Shown piece after piece: positions 34,587 through 42,353 of a DNA stretch of 64,000 bases. This DNA is from Bog-756 sp963703145. GTDB lineage: Bacteria; Actinomycetota; Acidimicrobiia; Acidimicrobiales; RAAP-2. Both the position numbers and the translations under genes were made by a program. Positions within the stretch are counted from its first letter, which is position 1; every line of letters starts with the position of its first letter. The DNA lies in contig OY969793.1 of NCBI GenBank assembly GCA_963703145.1, positions 2,232,001-2,296,000 of the forward strand. The letters run 5' to 3'. Below the pieces are notes generated by a model. The model saw only the letters and a program-made list of their open reading frames with translations. It did not search any database and was not told where the DNA came from.

Positions 34587-35747
34587 TCACTCGCCGTCGC
34601 GGCGCTCCTCGGCCCGTCGGCGTAGCTCCGCCTCGATGAAGTCGTCGAGGTCGCCGTCGAGCACCGCCTCGACGTTGCCGGTCTCCTCATTGGTCCGCAG
34701 GTCCTTCACCAATTGATACGGCGCCATGACGTAGGACCGGATCTGGTTGCCCCAGGCGTTGTCGGCACGGTCCCCCGACAGCTGGTCCAAGGTGGCCTGG
34801 TGCTCGGCGCGCTGACGCTCGGCCAGTTTGGCCCCGAGGACCTGCATGGCCTTGGCCTTGTTCTGGTGCTGGCTCCGCTGGTTCTGGCACGACACCACGA
34901 TCCCGGTGGGGAGGTGGGTGAGACGGACCGCCGAGTCGGTCTTGTTCACGTGCTGCCCACCGGCCCCCGACGAGCGATAGGTGTCGATGCGAAGATCCTT
35001 CTCGTCGATGTCCACCTCGTCCGACACGTCCTCGAGGAACGGGACCACATCCAGTGAGGCGAAACTGGTCTGGCGACGGTGCTGGGCGTCGAAGGGTGAG
35101 ATGCGAACCAGGCGGTGGACGCCACGCTCGGCGGCCAACAGTCCGAAGGCGTAGCGACCCTTGACGATGAAGGTGGCCGAGAGCAGACCGGCCTCCTGGC
35201 CGGGCGTTGCCTCTTCCACCTCGAGGTCGAAGCCGCGCCGCTCGGCCCAACGGGTGTACATCCGCAGCATCATCTCGGCCCAGTCCTGCGCGTCGGTGCC
35301 GCCGGCGCCGGCATGGATCTCGGCCACGGCGTCGCCGTCGTCATAGCGCCCGGCGAACAGCGACCGCAGCTCCATCACACGGAGGCGACGGTCGAGGGCC
35401 TCGAGCCCCTCTTCGACCTCGGGGCGCAGCGAGTCGTCCCCCTCCTCTTCGATCAACTCGTTGAGGGTCTCGGCGTCGGAGAGGTCCCGGGCCAGGCTGG
35501 CCAACTGGTCCAGATCCTCGTTGACCCTCCCGAGCTCGGTGGTGACCTCTCGGGCATGGTCGGCGTCATCCCACAGATCGGGCGCCGATGCCGCCTTTTC
35601 CAATTCGGCGCGCCGGTCCTGCAGCCGGTCGATGGCCAAGAATCGCTCGGCCTCCTTCAGCCGCTCGGCCAGGGAGGCCAGCGAGGCCTGGATGTCCACG
35701 CGCTCGGGCTCACCGGACCCCCGACGGGGGCCGTCCGCCGGTGCCAT
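34587..35747 (-). CDS. prfB: Peptide chain release factor 2
   Basis: Recognises UGA and UAA stop codons and triggers peptide release. The longest start, ATG 35747, lies one base after the secA stop; GTG 35699 ('VDIQASLASLAERL') would match the family N-terminus better. Key motifs: 'EIHAGAGGTDAQDWAEMMLR' and the peptidyl-hydrolase GGQ loop 'YRSSGAGGQHVNKTDSAVRL', preceded by stop-codon recognition elements and followed by 'VSCQNQRSQHQNKAKAMQVL'. The frame is uninterrupted, so the programmed +1 frameshift known in many bacteria is absent. Downstream of secA and upstream of ftsEX. Confidence 0.96.
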   Translation of the reverse strand: MAPADGPRRGSGEPERVDIQASLASLAERLKEAERFLAIDRLQDRRAELEKAASAPDLWDDADHAREVTTELGRVNEDLDQLASLARDLSDAETLNELIEEEGDDSLRPEVEEGLEALDRRLRVMELRSLFAGRYDDGDAVAEIHAGAGGTDAQDWAEMMLRMYTRWAERRGFDLEVEEATPGQEAGLLSATFIVKGRYAFGLLAAERGVHRLVRISPFDAQHRRQTSFASLDVVPFLEDVSDEVDIDEKDLRIDTYRSSGAGGQHVNKTDSAVRLTHLPTGIVVSCQNQRSQHQNKAKAMQVLGAKLAERQRAEHQATLDQLSGDRADNAWGNQIRSYVMAPYQLVKDLRTNEETGNVEAVLDGDLDDFIEAELRRRAEERRDGE

Positions 35748-35748
35748 C

Positions 35749-38517
35749 TCAGTTGGCGCCGTGGCAGAACTTGAATTTCTTGCCGCTGCCGCACCAGCAC
35801 GGGTCGTTGCGACCGAGCTTCTCCCGGTCGGACTTGACGATCGGGGCCTGCGTCTCGCCGTCGTCGGCGACGCGGTTGGTCACGCCGCCGGCGACGCCGT
35901 TCCCACCGGCCATGACGGCGTTGGCCTGCTCGAGTTCCGCGGGCGTGGCCGCGGCGAATGCCGCCGAGATGGCCGTGTCCCCCTGCACCGGGTCGTCGGC
36001 CGCCAGGTAGCTGGCTCGCTCGAGGTCCGGCTCGGCGGCGGGCTCGGTGAGCACCTGCACGTGGAACACGTAGCGGAGGTAGTCGTCGTTGATGCCTTCC
36101 ATGAGCTTCCCGAACATGGCGAAGCCCTCGCGCTGGTAGGCCACCAGTGGATCCTGGTTCCCCATGGCGCGCAGGTTGATTCCCTCGCGCAGGTAGTCCA
36201 TCTCGGCCAGGTGGTCCTGCCACCGCTGGTCGATGATCTGGAGCATGATGTCCCGCTCGAGCTGCCGCGCCGTCTCTGCGCCACCCGGGATGGTCTCGTC
36301 CCGGTCCGCATAGAGGTCGAGCGCCTCGGTCAGGATGCTCTCGGTGATCTGGCCGACAGTGCTGGCATCGGCAAGATCGTCGGCCACGAACTTCGTCGGG
36401 TAGTACTGGGTGATCTCGGTGACCAGCTGGGGGATGTCCCACTCCTCGGGATAGTCCGAAGGGCACGACGACATGACCAGCGAGGTGACCGCACTCTCGA
36501 GCAGCTCGATGGTCTCGTCGTGGAGATCCTCACCCTCGATGATCTGGAAGCGACGGCGGTAGATGACCTTGCGCTGCTCGTTCATGACGTCGTCGTACTT
36601 GAGGACGTCCTTGCGGGACTCGGCGTTGCGGCCCTCGACGGTGTTCTGGGCCCGTTCGATGGCCTTGGTCACCATCTTGGCCTCGATGGGTACTTCGTCG
36701 GGCAGGGCGCGGCCCATGACCCAGTTCATGGCGCCGGTGGCGAACAGGCGCATCAGGTCGTCTTCCAGCGAGAGGAAGAACCGGCTCTCCCCCGGATCAC
36801 CCTGACGGCCCGAGCGACCGCGCAGCTGATTGTCGATCCGGCGGCTCTCGTGGCGCTCGCTGCCCAGCACGTAGAGGCCGCCGAGGGCACGGACCTCGTC
36901 GCCCTCGCGCGTGCAGCTCTCCTGGAACTCGGCCTCCAGCACCTCGAGCTGGGCCAGTCCCTCCTCGCTGGTCACGTCGATCCCGCGGGCCTGGGCCTCA
37001 CGGGTGGCCAGGCCTTCGGGATTCCCCCCGAGGATGATGTCGACACCCCGCCCGGCCATGTTGGTGGCCACCGTCACGGCGCCGACCCGTCCGGCCTGGG
37101 CCACGATCTCTGCCTCACGGAAGTGCTGCTTGGCGTTGAGGACCTCGTGGGCGATGCCCCGCTTCTCCAACAGACGCGACAGATGCTCGGACTTGGACAC
37201 CGACGCCGTGCCCACCAGGACCGGCTGCCCGGTGGTCTGGCACTCGACGAGGTCCTCGACGACGGCGGCGAACTTGGCATCCTCGGTCTTGTAGATGAGG
37301 TCGGGCTTGTCCTCCCGGACCAAGGGCTTGTTGGGCGGGATGGGGACGACCGGAAGGTCATAGGTGTTGGCGAACTCTGACGCCTCGGTCTCGGCCGTCC
37401 CGGTCATGCCCGAGAGCTTCTCGTAGAGCCGGAAGTAGTTCTGGAGGGTCACCGTGGCCCAGGTGTGGTTCTCCTCTTTGATCCTGACCCGCTCTTTGGC
37501 CTCGACCGCCTGATGCAGGCCGTCGGACCAGCGCCGGCCGTCGAGCGTGCGACCGGTGAACTCGTCGACGATCTTCACCTCGCCCTCGGCCACCAGGTAG
37601 TCCTTGTCCCGTCGGTAGAGCTCCTTGGCCAAGAGGGCCTGGGTCAGGTGGTGGACGTAGTTGACCGCCACCGCGTCGTAGAGGTTGGACACGCCCAGTT
37701 GGCGCTCGACCTTCTCGATGCCCGCCTCGGTGGGCACCACGATGCGCTTCTCCTCGTCGACCTCGTAGTCGTCCTCGGACCGGAGGGTGCGCACGATCCC
37801 GGCGAACTGGTAGTAGAGCTGTGCCGATTCGGCAGCCGGGCCCGAGATGATCAACGGGGTGCGGGCCTCATCGATGAGGATCGAGTCCACCTCGTCGACG
37901 ATGGCGAAGTGGTGGCCCCGCTGCACCATGGCGTCCTTGGAGCGGGCCATGTTGTCACGGAGGTAGTCGAAGCCGAATTCGGTGTTGGTCCCGTAGGTGA
38001 CGTCGGAGAAGTAGGCCTCGCGCTTGGCCGCCGGGTCGTCGATGTCGGGTCCAACCCGGCCCACGGTGAGACCGAGGAACCGGTGGAGCTGGCCCATCCA
38101 CTCCGAGTCCCGGGTGGCCAGGTAGTCGTTCACGGTCACGACGTGTACGCCGTCGCCGGCCAGGGCGTTGAGGTAGACCGGCAGGGTCGACACCAGCGTC
38201 TTGCCCTCGCCGGTCTTCATCTCGGCGATCCACCCGAAGTGCAGGGCCATCCCACCCATGAGCTGGGCGTCGAAGTGCCGCTGGCCGAGGACGCGCCACG
38301 CCGCCTCCCGCACCAGGGCGAAGGCCTCGATGAGCACGTCCTCGAGGCTCTCCCCGTTCTCCAGGCGCTCCCGGAAGGCCGGGGTGAGGGCCTGGAGCTC
38401 GGCGTCGGAGCGCGCCTCCATCTCCGGCTCGAGGGCGTTGACCAGGGGGACCAGTTCGGCCAGCCGCCGGACTTTCTTCCCCTCACCGGCGCGGAGGACT
38501 TTCGAGAGCACACTCAT
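35749..38517 (-). CDS. secA: Preprotein translocase ATPase SecA
   Basis: Motor that drives secretory proteins through SecYEG. The 922-residue protein starts at ATG 38517; TAGAGT lies nine bases upstream. N-terminal 'KVLRAGEGKKVRRLAELVPL', Walker A 'AEMKTGEGKTLVSTLPVYLN', DEAD-like 'IVDEVDSILIDEARTPLIIS', preprotein cross-linking region with 'VDEFTGRTLDGRRWSDGLHQ', second RecA domain 'TNMAGRGVDIILGG', 'RGRSGRQGDPGESRFFLSLE'. It ends in the zinc-binding SecB-type tail 'GRNDPCWCGSGKKFKFCHG'. The upstream neighbour is hpf; the downstream neighbour prfB starts one base after the stop. Confidence 0.98.
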   Translation of the reverse strand: MSVLSKVLRAGEGKKVRRLAELVPLVNALEPEMEARSDAELQALTPAFRERLENGESLEDVLIEAFALVREAAWRVLGQRHFDAQLMGGMALHFGWIAEMKTGEGKTLVSTLPVYLNALAGDGVHVVTVNDYLATRDSEWMGQLHRFLGLTVGRVGPDIDDPAAKREAYFSDVTYGTNTEFGFDYLRDNMARSKDAMVQRGHHFAIVDEVDSILIDEARTPLIISGPAAESAQLYYQFAGIVRTLRSEDDYEVDEEKRIVVPTEAGIEKVERQLGVSNLYDAVAVNYVHHLTQALLAKELYRRDKDYLVAEGEVKIVDEFTGRTLDGRRWSDGLHQAVEAKERVRIKEENHTWATVTLQNYFRLYEKLSGMTGTAETEASEFANTYDLPVVPIPPNKPLVREDKPDLIYKTEDAKFAAVVEDLVECQTTGQPVLVGTASVSKSEHLSRLLEKRGIAHEVLNAKQHFREAEIVAQAGRVGAVTVATNMAGRGVDIILGGNPEGLATREAQARGIDVTSEEGLAQLEVLEAEFQESCTREGDEVRALGGLYVLGSERHESRRIDNQLRGRSGRQGDPGESRFFLSLEDDLMRLFATGAMNWVMGRALPDEVPIEAKMVTKAIERAQNTVEGRNAESRKDVLKYDDVMNEQRKVIYRRRFQIIEGEDLHDETIELLESAVTSLVMSSCPSDYPEEWDIPQLVTEITQYYPTKFVADDLADASTVGQITESILTEALDLYADRDETIPGGAETARQLERDIMLQIIDQRWQDHLAEMDYLREGINLRAMGNQDPLVAYQREGFAMFGKLMEGINDDYLRYVFHVQVLTEPAAEPDLERASYLAADDPVQGDTAISAAFAAATPAELEQANAVMAGGNGVAGGVTNRVADDGETQAPIVKSDREKLGRNDPCWCGSGKKFKFCHGAN

Positions 38518-38606
38518 GGGTGCCCCACTCTACCGTCGGGCGTGGCCAAGACTGGCCGCCGGTCGCCTCGGGCGACCTCGGCCGGCCCGGGGGCCGACCG
38601 GACGTT

Positions 38607-38972
38607 TCAGGCCGTTCGCACCCGCTCCCGGAGGATGGAAACCGAGTTGGCCGGCCGGCGCCGTGGATGGGATCTCCCCACCAGGCGACCCTTGGTCTTC
38701 TCCAGCTGGTGCTCGAGCTTCTCGACCACCAGGTCCACCGCCACCAGAGACATCGGCCCGGCGGCGTGGGCCCGGATGGAGCGGCCGTGGCCGAAGATGA
38801 TCACCTCGCAGCACTCCTTGTCGGCGATCCGCGGATTGCGCTCTTCGGAGAATCGGACCTCGGCTCGATCGAGACCTGGGCAGAGATGGCCCAGACGGCC
38901 CACCTTCTCCTTCGTCAGCGACCTCACTTCGTCTGGCACGATCTTCCTGCCGTACGCAATGACCACGTCCAT
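38607..38972 (-). CDS. hpf: Short-form ribosome hibernation promoting factor (HPF/RaiA)
   Basis: Binds the decoding centre of idle ribosomes. The start ATG 38972 is six bases after AGGAGG, giving 121 residues. The single HPF/RaiA beta-alpha-beta-beta-beta-alpha domain is visible ('MDVVIAYGRKIVPDEVRSLT', 'RAEVRFSEERNPRIADKECC', 'VAVDLVVEKLEHQLEKTKGR') with a short basic tail. Most actinobacteria carry the long form with an extra dimerisation domain, which is missing here. Position directly upstream of secA is the usual one for this gene. Confidence 0.88.
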   Translation of the reverse strand: MDVVIAYGRKIVPDEVRSLTKEKVGRLGHLCPGLDRAEVRFSEERNPRIADKECCEVIIFGHGRSIRAHAAGPMSLVAVDLVVEKLEHQLEKTKGRLVGRSHPRRRPANSVSILRERVRTA

Positions 38973-39477
38973 CTTTCGCCTCCTGGTAGAGCTGTCGGGA
39001 CTATCGGTGTTGTCGGCCGGTCCTCCTGATCGGTCGTAGGTCAACGAGTGTGAGCTGTACGCGGCTGACCTGGTCTTTGACCCCACACTCGCCTGCGGGG
39101 AGCATCACGGCCGAACTCCGGCGGCGCCGACTGTGTAGCGACGGCGTCCCTGCGGAGTCATTGGTGGCACGCATCATCTCCTCTCCACCCGCACCCGACA
39201 GCCGGGCGCTCGATGGGCAGGGCTTACTCCTAAGCCGCACCATGCTCAGCAACCACAAGTTGCCTTACGTGGGTCGTTTTGCCTGCGACTGGCTTCGACT
39301 TGCAACCACAGACCCGCATACAGCTCACCGTTCGAGTCTACGCCCCTGGGGTGCGAAAACCAGGGGGCAGATCGCTGAGTTCACCAGGTTGTGACCAGGT
39401 CGTCACGGAACAGCAACACGGGACCCGGAAGAGCCGCTAGAGGGCAGTCCGGCAGAAATAACCAGGTCAGAGGGGAT
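38973..39477. other. 505-bp stretch without a convincing gene, upstream of hpf
   Basis: Lies between the hpf start and the end of the phosphosugar isomerase gene. GC is lower than in flanking genes around 39220-39420. I see no conserved protein; the longest minus-strand frame near hpf (58 residues from 39177) has an RBS-like GAGAGGAG but no recognisable sequence. A hairpin sits at 39343-39366. The rest probably holds the hpf promoter and leader. Confidence 0.5.
39343..39366 (-). terminator. Hairpin, probable terminator of the manB operon
   Basis: CCCCTGG (39343-39349) pairs exactly with CCAGGGG (39360-39366) around a ten-base loop that reads as U-rich on the minus strand. It lies 112 bp after the last gene of the manB-Trm112-isomerase run. 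Confidence 0.5.
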
Positions 39478-40557
39478 TCAGCGAGACCCGGTGGCCAGGT
39501 CCCGCTTGAGGTCGACCAGCACCGGGATGGGCCCGGGGTCGATGCCCTCGTTGCCGGCCAGGTGCAGCGAGACAAAGTCACCGATGAGGGCCAGGTCCAA
39601 CAGCTGGGCCAGGTCCCCCTCGCCGGCCGCCCGCACCTCCAGCACGTCGGCCACCACCTCCCGCAGCACGTCCACCACCAGCTCGAACCGCCGGCTCACC
39701 TGGGGATGTTCGGCATCGTGGCGGAGATTGACCAGCGTGATGAGCTGCCGGGTGGCGTCGCCGTGCTGCCCCCAGCCGGCGAGCTCGTTGTGGCACAGCT
39801 CGGGGTAGACGTTGGAGAACGCCGGGCACTTGGCGTTCTCGTTGACCTGGGCCTTCCACCGGAGGGCGGCGGCCGCTCCCAGGTCACCAGAGCTGTGAAC
39901 CAGGGGAATGGTCCGACCGATCTGGCGGGCGACCTCCTCAGCCAGGCTGCCGGGTCGGACCAGCTGGTCCCGACGCCTCTTGAGTTGCTCGACGGCCTGA
40001 TCGACCCATTGGACGGCGCCGGGGAACAGGCCGATCTCCTCCAACAGCACGAGCGGCGGGATGGCCATGGCCCCGATGGCCGCCCGGGGCTGGGGGATGT
40101 CACTGGGAACCGGGACCACCGGCACGTTCCACTCACCGGCCAGCTCGACCAGGGTGCCGCCGCCCGCCACCACGATCAGCGACGCACCGGCCTCGAACGC
40201 ACCGGCCGCGGCCTCGAGGGTCTCTTCGGTGTTGCCCGAGAACGACATGGCAAACACGAGCGAACCGGTCCCGACGAAGTCGGGAGGCTCATAGCCCTTG
40301 ACCACCGTGACCGGCACCGGCATGAACGGCGCCGCCGCAGCGACCAGCACATCGCCGGAGATGCCGCTACCACCCATGCCGAGGACGACCACGTTCTCGA
40401 CCTGGTCGTGCCGCGGAAGCTCACCGACGCCCCGGGACGAGGACACCGCCGCCGCCACCTGTTCGGGCAGTCCGGCCGTGGCCGCCCACATGTCGAGGGA
40501 GTCCACCGGCAGTGGCGACACGTCGGCCGTCGCTGCTCCGCCGGACGCTGAGGTCAC
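39478..40557 (-). CDS. Bifunctional phosphoglucose/phosphomannose isomerase
   Basis: Interconverts fructose-6-phosphate with glucose- or mannose-6-phosphate. The 359-residue protein starts at GTG 40557, overlapping the stop of the upstream gene (GTGA). Two SIS domains: 'VVVLGMGGSGISGDVLVAAA' and 'LVFAMSFSGNTEETLEAAAG' in the first; 'IPLVHSSGDLGAAAALRWKA' and 'FSNVYPELCHNELAGWGQ' in the second, the latter with the Glu/His of the PGI/PMI family. The C-terminal helix 'LVDLKRDLA' is the family end. Together with ManB it would feed mannose-1-phosphate into GDP-mannose and surface glycans. Confidence 0.92.
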   Translation of the reverse strand: MTSASGGAATADVSPLPVDSLDMWAATAGLPEQVAAAVSSSRGVGELPRHDQVENVVVLGMGGSGISGDVLVAAAAPFMPVPVTVVKGYEPPDFVGTGSLVFAMSFSGNTEETLEAAAGAFEAGASLIVVAGGGTLVELAGEWNVPVVPVPSDIPQPRAAIGAMAIPPLVLLEEIGLFPGAVQWVDQAVEQLKRRRDQLVRPGSLAEEVARQIGRTIPLVHSSGDLGAAAALRWKAQVNENAKCPAFSNVYPELCHNELAGWGQHGDATRQLITLVNLRHDAEHPQVSRRFELVVDVLREVVADVLEVRAAGEGDLAQLLDLALIGDFVSLHLAGNEGIDPGPIPVLVDLKRDLATGSR

Positions 40558-40799
40558 GAGGGGGACGCTCCGCTGGTGGTGCTGGCGCCGCCGGCCTCGG
40601 CCTTGGCGGTGAGGCGGGCGTGCTCGGTCTCGTCCACCGCGGTCGCCTCGTCGATCAACATGACCGGGATGCCGTCGCGTACCTCGTAGCTGCGGTGCAG
40701 CCGGGGGTTGTAGAGCAGGTTCTCGTCGGCGAAGTAGAGCAGTGGGCCCTTGTCCTCGGGACAGGCGAGCACGTCGATAAGGAGCGGGTCGAGTGTCAT
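40554..40799 (-). CDS. Trm112/UPF0434-family small protein
   Basis: An 81-residue protein starting at ATG 40799 after GAGAGG. The core 'LLIDVLACPEDKGPLLYFAD' and 'SYEVRDGIPVMLIDEA' match the bacterial Trm112-like YcaR/UPF0434 family. In classical members a CPxCxxxL pair binds zinc; here only one Cys remains ('ACPEDKG'), so zinc binding is doubtful. In actinobacteria this gene usually stands between manB and the phosphosugar isomerase, as here; its role there is not known. The last bases overlap the isomerase start. Confidence 0.87.
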   Translation of the reverse strand: MTLDPLLIDVLACPEDKGPLLYFADENLLYNPRLHRSYEVRDGIPVMLIDEATAVDETEHARLTAKAEAGGASTTSGASPS

Positions 40800-40870
40800 G
40801 GAGCAATCCTCTCAGTTCGGAGTGGGTTGGGGTCGGGCCCGGCGCCGCCGCCGGTGCACGGGTCCATCGG

Positions 40871-42262
40871 TCAGGCGCCGAGGAGGCGGGCGATGTCGGC
40901 CTGCACCTCGGCCACGTGGGCGGCACAGGCCTCGCTGTCGCGTGCCTCCACATTCAGCCGCAGGAGGGGCTCGGTGTTGGAGGGTCGCAGGTTGTACCAC
41001 CAGTCGCCCCGGTCGACGGTCAGCCCGTCGAGTCGATCGGCACTCCCGAGCGAGCCGCCGGCCGCCTCGACCTCGGCGGCCATCAACTCGACGGCGCCGG
41101 GCGGGTCATCCACGACGGTATTGATCTCGCCCGAGTCGGCGTAGCGCCGGAACGGCCGGAGGAGTTCCGAGAGCGGTGCCTCGTTCACACTCAGGAGCTC
41201 GAGGACCACCATGGCGGCGATGATGCCGGAGTCGGCTCGGTAGTTGTCCCGGAAGTAGTAGTGGCCCGAGTGCTCGCCGCCGAAGATGGCACCGGTGTCG
41301 GCCATGATCTGCTTGATATAGCTGTGCCCCACTTTGGTGCGGATTCCGGTGCCCCCGGCCTCGGCGATCACCTCGGGCACGACGCGGGAGCAGATGCAGT
41401 TGTAGAGGACCGTGGCCCCCGGGTGCTTGGCCAGCATCGAGGACGCCACCAAGGCCGTGGTCAGCGAGCCCGACACCGTCTCGGCCCGCTCGTCCACCAA
41501 GAACACGCGGTCGGCGTCGCCGTCGAAGGCCAGGCCGACGTCGGCCTTCTCGGCCAGCACCGCCTGCTTCAGGGCAACCAGGTTCTCGGGCTGGATGGGG
41601 TCGGCCGGATGGTTGGGGAAATTCCCGTCGAGCTCGGGGAAGAGGATGTCCACCTTGAACGGAAGTCCTTCGAACACCTTGGGGGCGACCAGGCCACCCA
41701 TGCCGTTGGCGGTGTCGGCGATGACCCGCAAGGGCCGGAGGGTCGACACGTCGACGAACGACCGGACATGGGCGGCGTAGTCCTCGAGCACCGAGCGCTG
41801 CTCGATCGGAGCCAGCTGGGCCGGATCGACCGGCGGCGGCCCACCCGTTCCCCACTGGTCGAGCAGCGACTGGGCGGTGGCCTCGATCACGTCCAGTCCG
41901 GTGTCTCGCCCGATCGGACGGGCGCCGGACTGGCACAGCTTGAGTCCGTTATAGCGGGCCGGGTTGTGCGACGCCGTGAACATCGCACCGGGTGCATCCA
42001 GCATGCCGGCCGCGAAGTAGAGGAGGTCGGTGGAGGCCAGGCCGAGGTCGATCACGGTGACACCCTCCGAGCGTGCCCCGTCGGCGAACGCCTGGGACAG
42101 CTCCACGCCCGACTCGCGCATGTCCCGGGCCACCAGCAGCCGTGGACCCCCGGTGAAGCGCGCCACTGCCACACCAATGGCGCGGAATTGGTCGGCGTTG
42201 AGTTCGTCGGGGACCACGCCGCGGATGTCGTACGCCTTGAAGACCTTCGAGAGGCTGCCCAT
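40871..42262 (-). CDS. manB: Phosphomannomutase/phosphoglucomutase
   Basis: Interconverts hexose-6-phosphate and hexose-1-phosphate for NDP-sugar synthesis. The 463-residue protein starts at ATG 42262; TAGGAT lies nine bases upstream. All four active-site loops are present: phosphoserine 'AMFTASHNPARYNGLKLCQS', metal site 'GLAFDGDADRVFLVDERAET', sugar-specificity loop 'IFGGEHSGHYYFRDNY', and phosphate-binding 'LRPSNTEPLLRLNVEARDSE'. N-terminal 'FKAYDIRGVVPDELNADQFR' is typical. First gene of a three-gene minus-strand run with the Trm112-like protein and the isomerase. Confidence 0.95.
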   Translation of the reverse strand: MGSLSKVFKAYDIRGVVPDELNADQFRAIGVAVARFTGGPRLLVARDMRESGVELSQAFADGARSEGVTVIDLGLASTDLLYFAAGMLDAPGAMFTASHNPARYNGLKLCQSGARPIGRDTGLDVIEATAQSLLDQWGTGGPPPVDPAQLAPIEQRSVLEDYAAHVRSFVDVSTLRPLRVIADTANGMGGLVAPKVFEGLPFKVDILFPELDGNFPNHPADPIQPENLVALKQAVLAEKADVGLAFDGDADRVFLVDERAETVSGSLTTALVASSMLAKHPGATVLYNCICSRVVPEVIAEAGGTGIRTKVGHSYIKQIMADTGAIFGGEHSGHYYFRDNYRADSGIIAAMVVLELLSVNEAPLSELLRPFRRYADSGEINTVVDDPPGAVELMAAEVEAAGGSLGSADRLDGLTVDRGDWWYNLRPSNTEPLLRLNVEARDSEACAAHVAEVQADIARLLGA

Positions 42263-42341
42263 GGAGGGGCCATCCTAGTCAGCCCGTCCACAGGCCCCCG
42301 GGGGCCCGACCACGGCCCGCGGCGGCCAGGCGGTGCTGTGG

Positions 42342-42347
42342 CAGGAT
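42342..42347 (+). promoter_or_regulatory. Leaderless-type -10 box variant (CAGGAT)
   Basis: CAGGAT, one base away from TAGGAT, ends six bases before the GTG at 42354 of the amidase gene. Confidence 0.4.
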
Positions 42348-42353
42348 CGGCGG

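Noticed and set aside
35600..35747. Programmed +1 frameshift site in prfB
   Set aside because: The prfB frame is continuous; no in-frame UGA with a slippery context is present.
35461..37380. A 639-codon plus-strand frame across secA
   Set aside because: It is antisense to a fully conserved secA and has the repetitive Val/Leu/Asp/Gly composition of a shadow frame in GC-rich DNA.
39001..39177. A possible 58-residue minus-strand gene just upstream of hpf with an RBS-like GAGAGGAG
   Set aside because: No recognisable sequence, Arg/Ser-rich composition, and no sign of conservation that I can judge by eye.
39325..39345. A T-loop-like GTTCGAGTC suggesting a tRNA gene
   Set aside because: The flanking bases cannot form the five-pair T stem and no acceptor or anticodon arm can be drawn.
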